Notes: generated by a model not told the origin, from the sequence alone. Counted from the first letter of the stretch, positions 33,325 through 45,337 are shown. The stretch is 64,000 nucleotides of DNA from Ophiura sarsii (GCA_035610835.1 CM069449.1:42304768-42368767); one strand, 5' to 3'. Numbers and translations: made by a program.

Positions 33325-34605
33325 TGTTAGCCGCCGCATACAGCTTTCATCAAATCTGCGCCAGATACTGGGCCATATATCATCCAATTAATGATTCTCC
33401 AAATCGTAAAGATAGATTGCCGAATCTCCGCGATCAGTTCACCATCTCCACAAACAAACAAAACAGGTAGTCGACCGTCGCTTTGGGCCAGATGGTTGGC
33501 GTCAAGGTTAAGAGTGGCGCCAATGAAACACAAGGTGAATTGAGATACTATAAGCAAGCTTTACCGATCCAATTGTAGCAATGTCAATGTCATGCTTCTG
33601 TCATGTTATATATCGTGATCACAATGGATGTATGTTTTATCATCATAAGTCGTGAGGGTGAAAAAGATAGATGAGGTGATATAAGCCACTCCTTCTTTGC
33701 TATAATGGTAAGGCAGCGACGACAAAAACCAGTTCTACGTTATATGGACCTCACGTATTATAGGGTCGGGAGGGAGGGAGGGAGGGGGGGGGGGGGGATT
33801 TCAAAATAAATGCCAAAATGATTAATTCTTTGTACACGGACTAAATTTAAGACAAAATGTGATATGACATTTTTACTCGCGACGTTCTTACTGTTACATG
33901 ATTAATATCCTATATTATAATGTACTATTAGATCACACGATCTAGCGCTTTACATCACGCATGCGCAGTACCAATACATTGAGTATATTACAATGTCATC
34001 TAACATAAATCTGTTTATATCTTTAAACATACAGTACATGCATACTCCGGACTATAAAGTGGGCTATGTTATAATTTGGCACTTTTTCTAAAAACATATT
34101 TTAAATTGTTAAATTTATATTTTTAAGTGAAATCGGTGAGGAATGTAAGTGTTACGCGATCTAGTATTAGATTTATCTCCGTAAATAAACAGACACTCTT
34201 GAGATGAATATGATATGATAAACAGAGCCTTGATGGTGAAAAATATAGGAAATGAACTTGTCCGTGTTTCGCTTCGCTGCTGAAAACTACAATATGAATG
34301 ACAATGTTCGAGACGTCCATTCTGTGACTGATATAAATACTATTCTCTGCTGAGATTCAACATGAGACTTGCTAAAAAGATACAAATGCTGATTGCAACA
34401 TCTGGATTGAAATAATATAATACTATATTATAGGCCATAGGATGCCTTAGCAGATTGCAGCAGATGTGGTCTACTAGGCCCTTGATTTGATTCTCGGTAC
34501 TGATCTCCTTAAAGATGATGGCCGTTGTGAATGACAAAACGCTTAATATGGCCCTCCGTAGCATTATTTCCATTTCACCAACATAACTCTAGAGGGCGGC
34601 ATTAT
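33325..34605. repeat. Large repeat copy I, part d
   Basis: 33340-33720 matches 62745-63110 (CGCCAGATACTGGGCCATAT, GTCGACCGTCGCTTTGGGCC), and 34470-34600 matches 63895-64000 (GATTCTCGGTACTGAT, AAGATGATGGCCGTTGTGAA). The middle, 33800-34460, shows no match that I can see. Contains a G-rich tract at 33768-33799. No gene recognised. Confidence 0.75.
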
Positions 34606-35130
34606 ACTTTTGTTCTCAAGGGCGCTCAAAAGTAAACGCATCTTCATCTGCTATAGTAAAGAATTAGATACTACCCTCTCAAGGCTTTCATTATTTTTTT
34701 GGGGGGCGGGGTATTTGTTGTGTTCAGCGTTAAAAATGTGGAAGTCATTTGACGTGAGGTAACTAGGGGTCATTGACCCATCTAAGGGAAATTTTAAAAT
34801 ATGCTCCGATTTCAACCGGAATTGTCGCATCTTGTGTATATAGTTCGATGCTGAACTTTATGGAAAAAGATAATCATCACTTCGATTTGATTATACGCTT
34901 TTTGTTCAGGCGAGAACAAAATTCAATAATGACATTCAGGTCAAAAGTCAAACCGTGAATTTCACTCCTTTCGCTGATTTGTTTTAAGGATTAAGTCCAT
35001 CAACACTTCAGGTTAAAGGTCAAGTAGTGGTCACAAAATTGTCAAAATAATGAAATATCTTATTGCTATGGACATGTTTACGTTTCGAAAAAGGTTCGTG
35101 GTCTAAGTATGACCACGATTATAGCTCTAG
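34606..35130. other. No gene recognised
   Basis: Anonymous AT-rich DNA with short G-runs near 34700. Nothing supportable. Confidence 0.5.
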
Positions 35131-35134
35131 TTCT

Positions 35135-35335
<201 letters not shown>

Positions 35336-35445
35336 GCTGCTGTAAGGAGGCGTCGCCAATTTGGAACTGAACAAACTATAGTGAATCGGAATTGAAACGG
35401 ATTTGTGTAGACGGGAAAGCACAAGCTTAAACGGTGGCGTAGGCC

Positions 35446-35448
35446 CCC

Positions 35449-35484
<36 letters not shown>
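35446..35484. repeat. Poly-C tract
   Basis: About 36 consecutive cytosines after CCCCCTC. True length is uncertain because such runs are hard to sequence. Confidence 0.95.
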
Positions 35485-35485
<1 letters not shown>

Positions 35486-37030
35486 AAAATTACCTCATCG
35501 GTACACAACGCATGCCGTCGGTACATTTGTGATTTTGACCTTGCGATTTTTGGCGGGTTTTGAAGACAACCACAACGAGCAAATTCAACACTACGTTGTG
35601 TCATTCTGTTTAATGAAGTGTGACATAATACATTGACAACTACAGTGTAGACTTCCCCAATATTCTCAAGTAAATTACTGAGTACTGAAAAAAATGATTG
35701 CTACACATTTTTGTATCATTTGAAATATGAACGCATCAACACCGATACACAATAGACTTGTTATTTCATGGTAAAACTTGATATAGTCACACATTTTATT
35801 TCATAATAATATGATACCTTTGCTATTTTATACCATGTACGAATACTGCTTATGCGACGACGCAACCCTGTTTGAGGGTGGTTATTCATTTTTTTCGTCA
35901 CCTTATCAAAGTGAAAGAGAGCCATGGTATAGTGATCATTTCATTCAACATGTTTAAGCACCCTCCATGGTCAGATGTTCCCAGTGAATGCAAAATGTAT
36001 TGGCAGTTTATTTGCTAATGAAAAACTAAAGATCTTCCAACATGTCCAAGGTATTGATTGATTTATAACCGAATTTACTTGAACATCAACGTATGAACAT
36101 AAATTGTTTGTTATAAGGCCAAATAAAATATTTAAAAAGTTTTATCTCCTTTTTGTTTTCTTGAACTTTTGAAAATGATGGTGTTAGCCAAGTTTTGGCT
36201 GAATAGAATGGGTTTTTCTCCAATACTAAATCAATATTTGAACCCCACAATGAAAAACCCAGTGATTTATAGGACTATGCTTCTTCAAATTTTAATTTTC
36301 TATTGTGAAGTATCATATCAGCTTCATTGTCTTACTTCACAGAGCCCGTCTTATGTTTAAAACACAAATACCGCATTTCGCATAGCATTTGATACTTTTA
36401 AAAAAAAATCACATATTTCGCATAGCCTTTTTTCAGGCTTCTTCTGAGATGAACTTGTTATTTTGTTTGGATTAATGTATTGGTATTCTGGACGTACATG
36501 TATGTACTATTTCTTGCAGTTTATCAAGCACGACAACACATTCACCGTAGAATAACATACGCATGGGTGATAAGAGACTCCAAGTATTGTTTTCAAACAT
36601 TTTAATACAGTACTGATTTATCGCATTGGCTTCTGTTTGGCGGCGAGTCTACGATGAGTAAAGCTCTTTGTGTAACCTATTATTCATAGTTACGTCTCGT
36701 TCACTAAGACAAGATCTTTTTTCAGAATAGAAAGAAAGGTCAATTCGCTATTGGCATGTGTTTGCCATTTGCGAGTAGAGGATCAGATTGAATGAAAGTT
36801 TTGCATCATTTCATGTCTCACTGCATGACTATGGTCATATTGTGCAGAGAGAGTCGAAAAAGTTACATAATGTTATGGAACAGTCCTATTCAGTACCAGT
36901 TCGAGGCTCTCTACGCTTATGGCGGAACCGTGGGAAAAAAAGAATACTCTTATAAAGAACACGATAAATGTATTACACCTGTTACGTAGTGTTTACCGGA
37001 ATCTATCAGAATAAAAGTTTAGGACAAAGT
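35485..37030. other. No gene recognised
   Basis: About 1.5 kb of AT-rich DNA with only short, unremarkable frames. A few repeated words (CGCATTTCGCATAGC near 36370 and 36415) suggest an old tandem fragment. Confidence 0.5.
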
Positions 37031-37039
37031 GTACTTTAT

Positions 37040-37306
37040 GTCCCAGATACTGGTATACCAGTATCGTTCAATACTGGAACATAAAAGTTGCCAGAATCGT
37101 TCGATACTGGTACCTTTCCACTGTTCCAGTATCGTTCGATACTGGAACAACTGTGTTCCAGTATTGCTGTTACATTCTATATGTCCCAGTATCATCCGAA
37201 AATGGAACACTGACTTTGTTCCAGTATCGAATGATACTGGGTGTTCCAGTATCGTCCAATACTGAACGATACTGGAACACCAAATTGTGCTCCAGTATCG
37301 AGCGAT
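37040..37306. repeat. Palindromic CCAGTATCG repeats, left of the RTE element
   Basis: Multiple GTTCCAGTATCGTTCGATAC-type units form short palindromes. The segment from 37150 to 37260 matches 40510-40622 on the other side of the RTE ORF in direct orientation (shared CTGTTACATTCTATATGTCC). The LINE therefore seems to lie inside or between copies of this repeat. Confidence 0.85.
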
Positions 37307-37320
37307 ACTACTTACTACTA

Positions 37321-40300
37321 CTACTTATGTCGTTCTCGAACGGTCTTCGTGATGGCTCGCCAAACTACTCTGTCCCTCATGCATGCTTTCATCTCCTCAT
37401 CATTCTTCAGTCCTGTGTCTTTCGCCAAGTTGTCCAAGTATGTTAAGGCTGGGCGGCCGACAGATGTGTGTCCGTGTTTGGGTCTCCATAGCAGCAGGTC
37501 GGATACAATCTCATTTTCTCTTCTCATGCAATGTCCTGCAAATCTCATCCTTCGATCTGTGATGTTTTCTGATACTTTTTGTAAGTTTCCATACAGGTCT
37601 TTGTTTGGTACCTTATCTTTCCAACTAATGTTGAGTGCAGTTCTCAGCATTCTAGTGTAGCATCCATCTAGAGATTTATTCAGTCTGTTGGTGATGGTCC
37701 ATGTCTCAGCTCCATACAGTAGAACACTTTGAACAGTAGCTTGGAAAAGTCTGATTTTGATTTTTCGACAGAGGCTGGATTTCCACACTTTGTTCAGAGC
37801 ATTGCAGGCCTTCCAAGCAAGTGCTTTACGTACTTTTATGTCATGCTGGCTACTACCAACCCAAGCTCCCAGGTCCTCTACGTTGTCTAGGTTACTTCCA
37901 TCAGAGGTTTTTAGCTGTACCACTTGTACTTGGTGGAATACCATGCATTTTGTTTTCTTGGCATTCATGTGGAGCCCAGTTTTGAGTGCTGCTTCCTCAA
38001 CATATTTCAGCAACTTCTGTGCCTGCTCCTTAGTGTCAGAAAGTAACGCTATGTCATCTGCAAAGTCAAGATCAGTGACGTTCTTTGGCCCTATTCTTCG
38101 ACTTTGTCTAGGCTTGAGGGTGAATCCTAGTTCCTCTTCTCTCCCACTGATAGCTATTCTTAAGCAGTAATCAAGGATGATTATGAATAGGTAGGGGGCA
38201 AGGGTATCTCCTTGGAGTACTCCTGCTAGGATGTCGAACAGTTCCGTGTCGCCATCAGGTGATATGACTTTGGCTCTTGTGTTTCTGTAAGTTTCATCAA
38301 TTGCATCTGTTATAACCTGTGGGACACCGTATGCTTTGAGTATCTTGATCATTTTCCCACGATGTATGGTGTCGAATGCCTTTTTGAAATCAATGAATGT
38401 TATGACTGCAGAGAGATTATTGGAATGTATACCTTCGATGATTCTCCTGAGTCCAAGAATGTGTGAGGTAGTGCCTCTTCCCTCGCGGAAGCCATTCTGG
38501 TTAGTTCGAAGTAATTCATCTAGGTGGGGTCTTATTCTGTTGAGAATCATTCTGTTATATGTCTTGGCCACAATAGAGTTCAGACATATGCCTCTGTAGT
38601 TTCCTGCTTGACTTAGGTCACCAGATTTTGGGACTGGTATCAGGTTCAATATTGCCCACTGGTCAGGTTTTTGTTTTTCTAGGAGGGCCTTATTACAGAT
38701 ATCCAGTATTAAATCATCAAGATTGCATCTTGTCAGGAGTTCAGGTGGAATGTTGTCCTCTCCAAAACTTTTCCCCTCCTTGATAGATTTCTTGGCTTTC
38801 TGGTACTCAGTGTTATTGAAGGCAGTACACTTAATTGGTAGTTCTTCGAAAATCTTTGGGATGTCTTCATCTTTATCAGTCACTACCGGTGGATTTCCTA
38901 GGAGTTGTTGGAAGTGGCAGTACCAATTATTGACACGTTCTTCCTTTGTCTTTCCTTTGAGGATACCATTCCTAGAGGTTTTCCTTCCACTTACTTCGTT
39001 AATGAGCTCCCAAGATAATCTGTGTTGCATGTTTAGGGTTGCCTTTTCCACTTCTTTTAATTTCTTGTCCAGGTATTCAGAATTGACTTCATCATAGGCT
39101 TGGTCGAGTTCTCGTTTACCTGCTTCAAACTCTTGTGCAGACTCTTTACTGTTGTTTGTGACATGTTTTTCATATGTCTGCCGTAGCTTCTTTCTGGTAG
39201 TTTCTACTTTTCTACTATAACACAATGCCTTTTGCCTCTTCTTACATATTTTTGGTAGTAGTTTCTCGGCAGTTTCTTGATTTGCTGTGATAAAGTTTCC
39301 ATATCTCACTGTTGGATTGTCATCACAGGTGTCATTTAGTAGTGTGTATTTGTTTCTGACTTCGACAGAATATTGATCTTGCAGTTCTGAATCTTGGACA
39401 AGCTTATTCCAGTTGTATTTCACTTTCTTTGGCTTGGTTTTGCTGTTTGCTCGTAGGCTTAATCTAATCTTTGAGGTCACTATTCTATGATCGGATCCAA
39501 TACTTGCAAACGAATTGTAGGCTTGTGTGTTCAGAATACTATTTTGCCATTTCTTTCTAATCAGGATGTAGTCAAGTTGTGCTCTGAATCCACTTGGTAG
39601 AATACAGGTCCATAGTTTTGTTACTTTCTTTTGAAATCTGGTATTTGTAATAACTAGGTTATTTTCCATTGCAAACTCCTCCAATATTTCCCCGTTCCTG
39701 TTTGTGGTTTCATGGTAGGCAAAAGGAGCAATGTCGTTACCAATCCGGGCATTAAAGTCCCCAATTACTGTCAGGAAATTATGGGCCGGTACTGATTTGG
39801 TAGTTTCTTTCAGCTCGTCATAGTAGTCTCTTACCTCATCTTCACTTGCCATATTGGTGGGAGAGTATGTACATATAACCGTAGTTTTTGGATTGCCATT
39901 AAAGGTTGCTTGAATGGTTCTGGTGCTTATGTAGCAGATTGAGGATATGGCTCGTTGTGCTCGTGGACTTAACAAGATGCCAACTCCACCCACTGCAGCT
40001 CCTTGTCTATTTCTAGTAGCAGATGCTGTGACAAGTTGGTAGCCCTCTATGATATTATCATATCTTATCTGTTCATCTGTATGAACTATTCGATGCTCTT
40101 GGATTCCAATAATGTCAATTTTATATTGTTGAGCTAAAGCACACAGCTCAAGTTGTTTGTTTGTGTTCCTAATCGTTCTTGCGTTTAGGGTTGCAATGTT
40201 CATCACTTTCTTGCATTTCAGAAAATGAGGTTTCCCTTTACTTTCACCGTTATCAGTCACTGCCCTTCCTGGTGTAGTCCCCTGAGGATTTAAGGCACTG

Positions 40301-40392
40301 ACGTCATGATTTTCACTTTGAAGTGAGGAGGTTTCAGCATTTGGGAGATTATCAGGGACTCTAACCCTGGTGTTTTTATTTGATGCCATCAT
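37321..40392 (-). CDS. RTE-type non-LTR retrotransposon endonuclease/reverse transcriptase
   Basis: One uninterrupted 1023-codon frame. Residues about 64-305 form an exonuclease-endonuclease-phosphatase domain: N70, the E99-H100 pair in GIQEHR, YSPTN (176-180), GDFNARIG (211-218), DYIL (274-277) and SDHR (300-303). Residues about 580-815 form the reverse transcriptase: IPVPKSGDLSQAGNYRGICL, GFREGRGT, FIDFKKAFDTI, GVLQGDTLAPYLF and the catalytic FADD (777-780). The C-terminus has LLYGAETWT, a GHCMR motif and GRP. Domain order, length and the short 5' and 3' ends fit the RTE clade; proteins of this type are often misnamed craniofacial development protein 2-like. The stop is followed by TAGTAG/TAAG repeats that look like an RTE tail. 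The target duplication is unclear, perhaps GTATCG. No disabling change is seen, so it may be recently active. Confidence 0.93.
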   Translation of the reverse strand: MMASNKNTRVRVPDNLPNAETSSLQSENHDVSALNPQGTTPGRAVTDNGESKGKPHFLKCKKVMNIATLNARTIRNTNKQLELCALAQQYKIDIIGIQEHRIVHTDEQIRYDNIIEGYQLVTASATRNRQGAAVGGVGILLSPRAQRAISSICYISTRTIQATFNGNPKTTVICTYSPTNMASEDEVRDYYDELKETTKSVPAHNFLTVIGDFNARIGNDIAPFAYHETTNRNGEILEEFAMENNLVITNTRFQKKVTKLWTCILPSGFRAQLDYILIRKKWQNSILNTQAYNSFASIGSDHRIVTSKIRLSLRANSKTKPKKVKYNWNKLVQDSELQDQYSVEVRNKYTLLNDTCDDNPTVRYGNFITANQETAEKLLPKICKKRQKALCYSRKVETTRKKLRQTYEKHVTNNSKESAQEFEAGKRELDQAYDEVNSEYLDKKLKEVEKATLNMQHRLSWELINEVSGRKTSRNGILKGKTKEERVNNWYCHFQQLLGNPPVVTDKDEDIPKIFEELPIKCTAFNNTEYQKAKKSIKEGKSFGEDNIPPELLTRCNLDDLILDICNKALLEKQKPDQWAILNLIPVPKSGDLSQAGNYRGICLNSIVAKTYNRMILNRIRPHLDELLRTNQNGFREGRGTTSHILGLRRIIEGIHSNNLSAVITFIDFKKAFDTIHRGKMIKILKAYGVPQVITDAIDETYRNTRAKVISPDGDTELFDILAGVLQGDTLAPYLFIIILDYCLRIAISGREEELGFTLKPRQSRRIGPKNVTDLDFADDIALLSDTKEQAQKLLKYVEEAALKTGLHMNAKKTKCMVFHQVQVVQLKTSDGSNLDNVEDLGAWVGSSQHDIKVRKALAWKACNALNKVWKSSLCRKIKIRLFQATVQSVLLYGAETWTITNRLNKSLDGCYTRMLRTALNISWKDKVPNKDLYGNLQKVSENITDRRMRFAGHCMRRENEIVSDLLLWRPKHGHTSVGRPALTYLDNLAKDTGLKNDEEMKACMRDRVVWRAITKTVRERHK

Positions 40393-40410
40393 AAAGTCTT
40401 TCAGTTGCTA

Positions 40411-40626
40411 TCGATACTGGAACGTGTTTATGTTCCAGTATCGGGCGATACATGCTACACATGCTACCAGCGTGGTGTGTCCCAGTATCGAACGATACTG
40501 GTACATAATTGTGTTCCAGTATCGCTGTTACATTCTATATGTCCCAGTATTGTCCGCTAATAGAACACTGACTTTGTACCAGTATCGAACAACACTGGGT
40601 TTTCCAGTATCGTCCGATACTGGTAC
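40411..40626. repeat. Palindromic CCAGTATCG repeats, right of the RTE element
   Basis: Same family as 37040-37306, several GTTCCAGTATCG...CGATACTGG units, direct orientation relative to the left block. Confidence 0.85.
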
Positions 40627-40805
40627 AGTTCAGAATCTTGGACCTAAAGTACAATTTTTCCAAAGTTTATATAGACGTAAACAGTTCAGTTTTAGTAGTC
40701 GCCGCCGGATATGGGAAATGAGTACACTTTGTAAAAAATCAAAAACCACTATCACTTGTTTTAAGCAAGCGTATATCCGTTCCGGAATATTTAAATACAT
40801 TACTA

Positions 40806-41895
40806 CACTGAAAAATAATTTGGTGTCATTTTGACACTAAAACAATTGTCAAAAAATGGTTCCTCAGTTGGCCACCTAAAGGTGTCAAATTGACACCATT
40901 ATAGTTGTAAAATATGACACCTTTGGGTGTCATATTCATTTTGACACCTAGGGTAGTTACCTGAGGACCCATTTTCGAAAAATGTCATTACACCCCCAAA
41001 TGGGGTGTAAAATTGACTCTCTTAAGTGTCATATTGAGATACATTTACACCCTAATTGGGGTGTAATTTTTGAAAATGAGTATTTGTCACCTCTAGCACA
41101 TGTTTACGAGCCGGTAAGACTGGTAAGTACCGATCTGCTCCATTTCCAGACATTTTTGATAATATTATCATACAATTAGCGTAATGTAAGACGTCCGTAT
41201 GAAAAAGACGACCACTGAGCCAGATGAATCGGGCTATATGTAATGTTGCACGTATCATCGTATGCATGCATGACGAACACTCACATAGTACTAGTAGGTC
41301 CATGCACTGACACAGTCCAAAATGAGTCCTGACACAACAGGCTAACAAAATGCTAGTCTCTGACTATGAAACTGTAATTTATTTCATCAGTTAGTTGGCG
41401 CAATATTAAACAACGTGATCAAGGCTTACATTACGCTAATTGTATCATAATAATTATTATCAAAAATGTCTGGAAATGGAGCAGATCGGTACTTACCAGT
41501 CTTACCGGCTCGTAACATGCGGACAAAATGGCGACGAGAAAACTTTTGCGTGCCAAGGCGCATGCGTTGATATGTTGATAGACGCCCAATTTGGTGTCAG
41601 AATTACACCAATTGGTGTCATGCTGCTTCGACACTTCTAAAAACCGTGAGTTTTCCCGCCAACTATTGACGCCCTTGGAGTTATTTCAATTAATCTGACA
41701 CCAGTTTTGGTGTAAATCACTAAATGATCACTGAAAGGTGTCCGTCGGACACTTAACGGTGTCACCGTAAATTAATGTGCAAACCCATATCATTGACGAT
41801 TACACCAATTTTGGAGTCAAAATAACACCTTTGTAAGTGTCATTTACAGTTGACTCCAAGAAGGTGTCGCTGTGACACCAATTTTTTTTCCAGTG
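40806..41895. mobile_element. TGTCA-rich palindromic element, 1090 bp, TA TSD
   Basis: Ends CACTGAAAAATAATTTGGTG and the mirrored CACTGGAAAAAAAATTGGTG are inverted repeats flanked by TA (40804-40805 and 41896-41897). GGTGTCA/TGACACC words fill both subterminal regions. The centre (41099-41518) holds a separate inverted repeat. No open frame of note. The TA duplication suggests a Tc1/mariner-group or ISL2EU-like mobiliser, unproven. Confidence 0.75.
41099..41518. repeat. Nested inverted repeat, ~92-bp arms
   Basis: 41099-41190 and 41425-41518 are near-perfect reverse complements (CGAGCCGGTAAGACTGGTAA against its mirror) separated by about 234 bp. It sits centrally in the TGTCA element and may be a second element inserted in it. 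Confidence 0.85.
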
Positions 41896-42159
41896 TAGAT
41901 ATAGACTCAATTTAAACTGATAAACCATGTGACATCAATAGGTAGATTTAGTGAGAGGACAACAAAACCAGAAAAAAATAATTGTATTATCATTATAATG
42001 TTTGATGTATACTTTTATTTTATGTCTTCCAATAGTAAATAATATGTATGATATTTATTCTTCATTACATAGATAACGTAATAAAACAACGTAATCTGAT
42101 AATACTAATAGCCTAACTGTATTCGACTTATTATTTTGTCTTTATAAATCCAACCCAAA

Positions 42160-42400
42160 GTTACGTGCAATTACAACACTTTCCATGCGGCAGGCGACTG
42201 CAGATGACATTCCAACATTTCACGAACTGCTTCAAAGATGTCAACATTATTCAGTTTGATTAACATATTTGGAATCACCATGACAAATGAATAAAAATAA
42301 GTACAAACATGCCTAGTATTGGTTCAGTAATCCTTGAGATAAACCTTGAAAGTAGGGAAAGGTTTAAGTCTGTTTTGTATGATAAAACCAATAGCTAGCT
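42160..42400 (-). repeat. Inverted fragment of the large repeat, part b
   Basis: Its reverse complement matches about 26455-26690 and 58620-58880 (TTGGTTCAGTAATCCTTGAG, CAGGCGACTGCAGATGACAT). 41898-42159 and 42401-42560 are otherwise anonymous. Confidence 0.7.
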
Positions 42401-42626
42401 GCGTGTAAATATGTTAAGGCAACGACAAACACTGTTCTGGGCGCAAGGATCGCTTAGATTTGTGTCGGGTGGGTTTTCCCCTTCTTCTTCGATCATATAT
42501 CTTCTTCAAATTACCACAACTTTAAAACACATTTAAGGACAACTTAAAAAACTGAATTTCCAAAAATTGTACTTGAAATTATACCTAAAATTGTACTTGA
42601 AATTATACCTAACATTGTACTTGAAA

Positions 42627-42895
42627 TTATACCTACCTACCTACCTACCTACCTACCTACCTACCTACCTACCTACCTACCTACCTACCTACCTACCTAC
42701 CTACCTACCTACCTACCTACCTACCTACCTACCTACCTACCTACCTACCTACCTACCTACCTACCTACCTACCTACCTACCTACCTACCTACCTACCTTC
42801 CTACCTACCTACCTACCTACCTACCTACCTACCTACATACCTACCTACCCACCTACCTACCTACATACCTACCTACCTACCTACCTACATAATAC
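42627..42895. repeat. (CTAC)n microsatellite, ~260 bp
   Basis: Nearly uninterrupted CTAC/ACCT repeats with a few substitutions towards the right end, preceded by three ~26-bp units of TTGTACTTGAAATTATACCT type. The open frame (poly-LPTY) is an artefact of the repeat. Confidence 0.98.
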
Positions 42896-42989
42896 ATACT
42901 ACTTCTGGAATATTATCGCTACTCTGAGTTTCATGGACAATCCCATACGGTCATTTTGTCCAATCATCAGGCGAATGTTTCTCTGATCG

Positions 42990-43595
42990 CAGGTTTGGCA
43001 CACATATGATAATGAGAATACACAAACATTCAGCGGTCAGAGCAACATCATATTCCAAAAGAGGGCAATACACATCAAAAGATAATCAGAGATTGCTCAA
43101 CTGATAAATCAGGAGCGTATTAATTATTATTGACCACCATTTCTGGTTAGACTAGCCAATGAATAGAGTGCTCTATACGTTTTCTTATTTATCATAGTCA
43201 ATAGGGGTCAGAAGTAAAGAAGAAAAATAAGGATAATAGTTTCGTTTTTAAGATGTCTATTTGGTGTAAATAATAACGAATTTTTGTTTTAATGTTTTTC
43301 TGAATAGGGTCTTAAAAGCCAGAAATAATAAATAAAAACCAATTATTATTACGGTTTATGAAAGGCCACCAGGTCAGTACGTACTCAATTGATTTGAAAC
43401 TATATGCTACTCCTGGTTGATAAATATGATCAGAGTTTGTCGAGAAAGGTCAGTCCATGTCAGGGCGGTAAATTGAACTTATTTACGTGGCATCGACACC
43501 TTAAGCAGAATAAATGAAATATTGCAACTCATATACCATACAGACAATACTAAACAAACAATTCGACAATTCGATGAAGAACTAGGCCTATATGG
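42990..43595. other. No gene recognised
   Basis: Anonymous AT-rich sequence without a supportable feature. Confidence 0.5.
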
Positions 43596-43599
43596 AAGT

Positions 43600-43990
43600 C
43601 TCATGTGTGATTCTGATAGGTAAGTGCATCTCTAATCGACGACAACCATTTGTACCTGATATGGTCCATGTCGCAGTTCAAATTCATTAGAGCATTTAAC
43701 ATAAGTTTTGGCCAACGGTACATCTCAATATACTTAATTCTATGAACATCTTGAAGGGATGCGATGGGGTTCCACCCCCAAGTCACCATAGATGGCTACG
43801 CCAGGAGTGTTACGTTTTGTCTTCAAGATATATCTTGCCATTCGTAGCTGCAAGTTCATCTCTACTTTGTTGATATCAGCCTTGCTACAACAGGTCCATA
43901 ATGAGCATGCATTATTAATAGAGGGAAGCGCTAAGGATTTCCAAATAATGTTACCATAGTAAATCATATTGAAATTATCGTGAATATCAA
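43600..43990 (-). pseudogene. LINE reverse transcriptase C-terminal fragment, frameshifted
   Basis: On the minus strand a frame reads IIWKSLALPSINNACSLWTC, then VEMNLQLRMARYILKTKRNT and GVAIYGDLGVEP. After a frame change near 43760 it continues IKYIEMYRWPKLMLNALMN. The pattern of a W(K/E)S(I/L)ALP segment, an R(M/I)ARYIL helix and a (V)AIYGDLG segment is typical of the post-RT thumb region of LINE polyproteins. It is unlike the RTE copy at 37.3-40.4 kb, so it comes from a different family. Both ends are truncated. Confidence 0.6.
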
Positions 43991-44203
43991 CGATATGTGG
44001 ACCCCTAAGTATTTATAGTGATCGCACTCGGAAATCCATGCCTAGTTTCCAAAGTTTAGTTTTATCCTGAGATTAGTATGCCATAGGAGATAGAAAGCAG
44101 CTCACACGGTCTATTGTTATTCGCTATCGATCGTTTTCTTGGTCTACCCCGGCTACAGCAGTTCTCAACGCTAGCGGCGCTGTCGGCATAGACTGTGATA
44201 TTA

Positions 44204-44584
44204 TTTCAAAAATCATTACGCATTTAAATTGCTAGAATTAAGGCATTTCAGAACAAGTATGCTAATTAAAACCTACTAGTGCCAGGCCATACTTCCATGC
44301 ATAAACAATGTATGATGATATTCAAAAGTCATGGTTTGTGTTTACAATTTAGAATTAATGTGAATTAAAACACGGATATTTGTATGCATGCACATAGTTT
44401 ATCAGCGCAACTAGATCTGAATATTTGTTTTTCAATTCATATTAAATCTAAACACAAACCATGAACTTTGAATATCATAATACATTGTTTATGTGTTGAA
44501 GTATGGCACTACTAGGTTTTAATTGGCATACTTATTCTGAAATCCCATAATTCTAGCAATATAAATGCGTAATAATTTTAGAAA
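44204..44584. mobile_element. Foldback element, ~175-bp arms
   Basis: The left half (TTTCAAAAATCATTACGCAT...) and right half (mirror of TTTCTAAAATTATTACGCAT) are reverse complements through most of their length, sharing CATTGTTTATG/CATAAACAATG and CATGGTTTGTGTTTA. A small unique centre is near 44385-44405. Non-coding MITE. Confidence 0.8.
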
Positions 44585-44639
44585 TCTATCAAGTCTGTAT
44601 GTCGGTAACCTTTTCATACTACAGTGTGTTCAGGTTGTT

Positions 44640-45280
44640 TAGAAGATCGTAACACACGTGTGGATAACACTAAATTTGAAATAGCGCTGTAACTCACATA
44701 ATGAGGTTGTGCTACAAATTAAACTGAATGATGATACTCGATTGGCCATCGACTACAACAATACCGTATTAGTCCGGGTTAGACCTGGATCGCTGCACAT
44801 AACAGGATTGAATAGTGCTTCTTATCTCTTATGGTATTCTAGTCTCAGGTTTTATCTGTACGTGTGCCACATATCATTTCCTTGTCACTCTATAACAACC
44901 CTCTCTGGCTTGCGACGCTGTGGTGTACGTACCGATAGAGGGATCACTCACGTATGACCGCTCCCTATCCTCTGATCTTACCCCGGGAATCAGCGGGTTG
45001 ATAGCAGTCTCTAGAATGGCGCCCTCAATAGTTTGTAGGTTTAGCTAAACAACCAGATAGTGTTGTTCATAAGTGACAAAGACAAGGAAAAAAGGTCTAC
45101 GAAGTTGACTAATCGAAACCAAAGAGAAGCATAATATTAACCATTAACACATGTTGCTATGTCATCCTCATACGTACGTCGAAGTATTTCATCCACCAAA
45201 ATGGCGATGATCCACTTTGGCGGGAAGAATTGCTAGTTCGCTTTTAATATTATATCAAATCTAGTTTAAAGGCAAAGGTC
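44640..45280. other. No gene recognised
   Basis: An 82-codon plus-strand frame (44709-44957) is open but resembles nothing known. No RNA gene or repeat seen. Confidence 0.45.
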
Positions 45281-45288
45281 CACTTTGG

Positions 45289-45337
45289 CCAGTTCACCCA
45301 GGGTGAACTGGCTTACACCTGTTCACCCAGGGTGAAC
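45289..45337. repeat. Pair of AGTTCACCC/GGGTGAACT palindromes
   Basis: CCAGTTCACCCAGGGTGAAC (extended to an odd 23-bp palindrome at 45289-45311) and GTTCACCCAGGGTGAAC (45321-45337) are separated by TTACACCT, and TTACACCTGTTCA recurs once more at 45342-45354. Looks like a short tandem of inverted half-sites. Role unknown. Confidence 0.7.

Noticed and set aside
33054..33557. Frames near 33.1-33.6 kb as genes
   Set aside because: The plus frame crosses homopolymer runs. The minus frame is interrupted in the paralogous copy at 62.7-63.1 kb.
37321..40392. Plus-strand frames of 87-139 codons inside the RTE ORF
   Set aside because: Shadow frames opposite a conserved minus-strand coding sequence.
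42567..42986. 139-codon frame rich in LPTY repeats
   Set aside because: Product of the (CTAC)n microsatellite, which has no stop in this frame.
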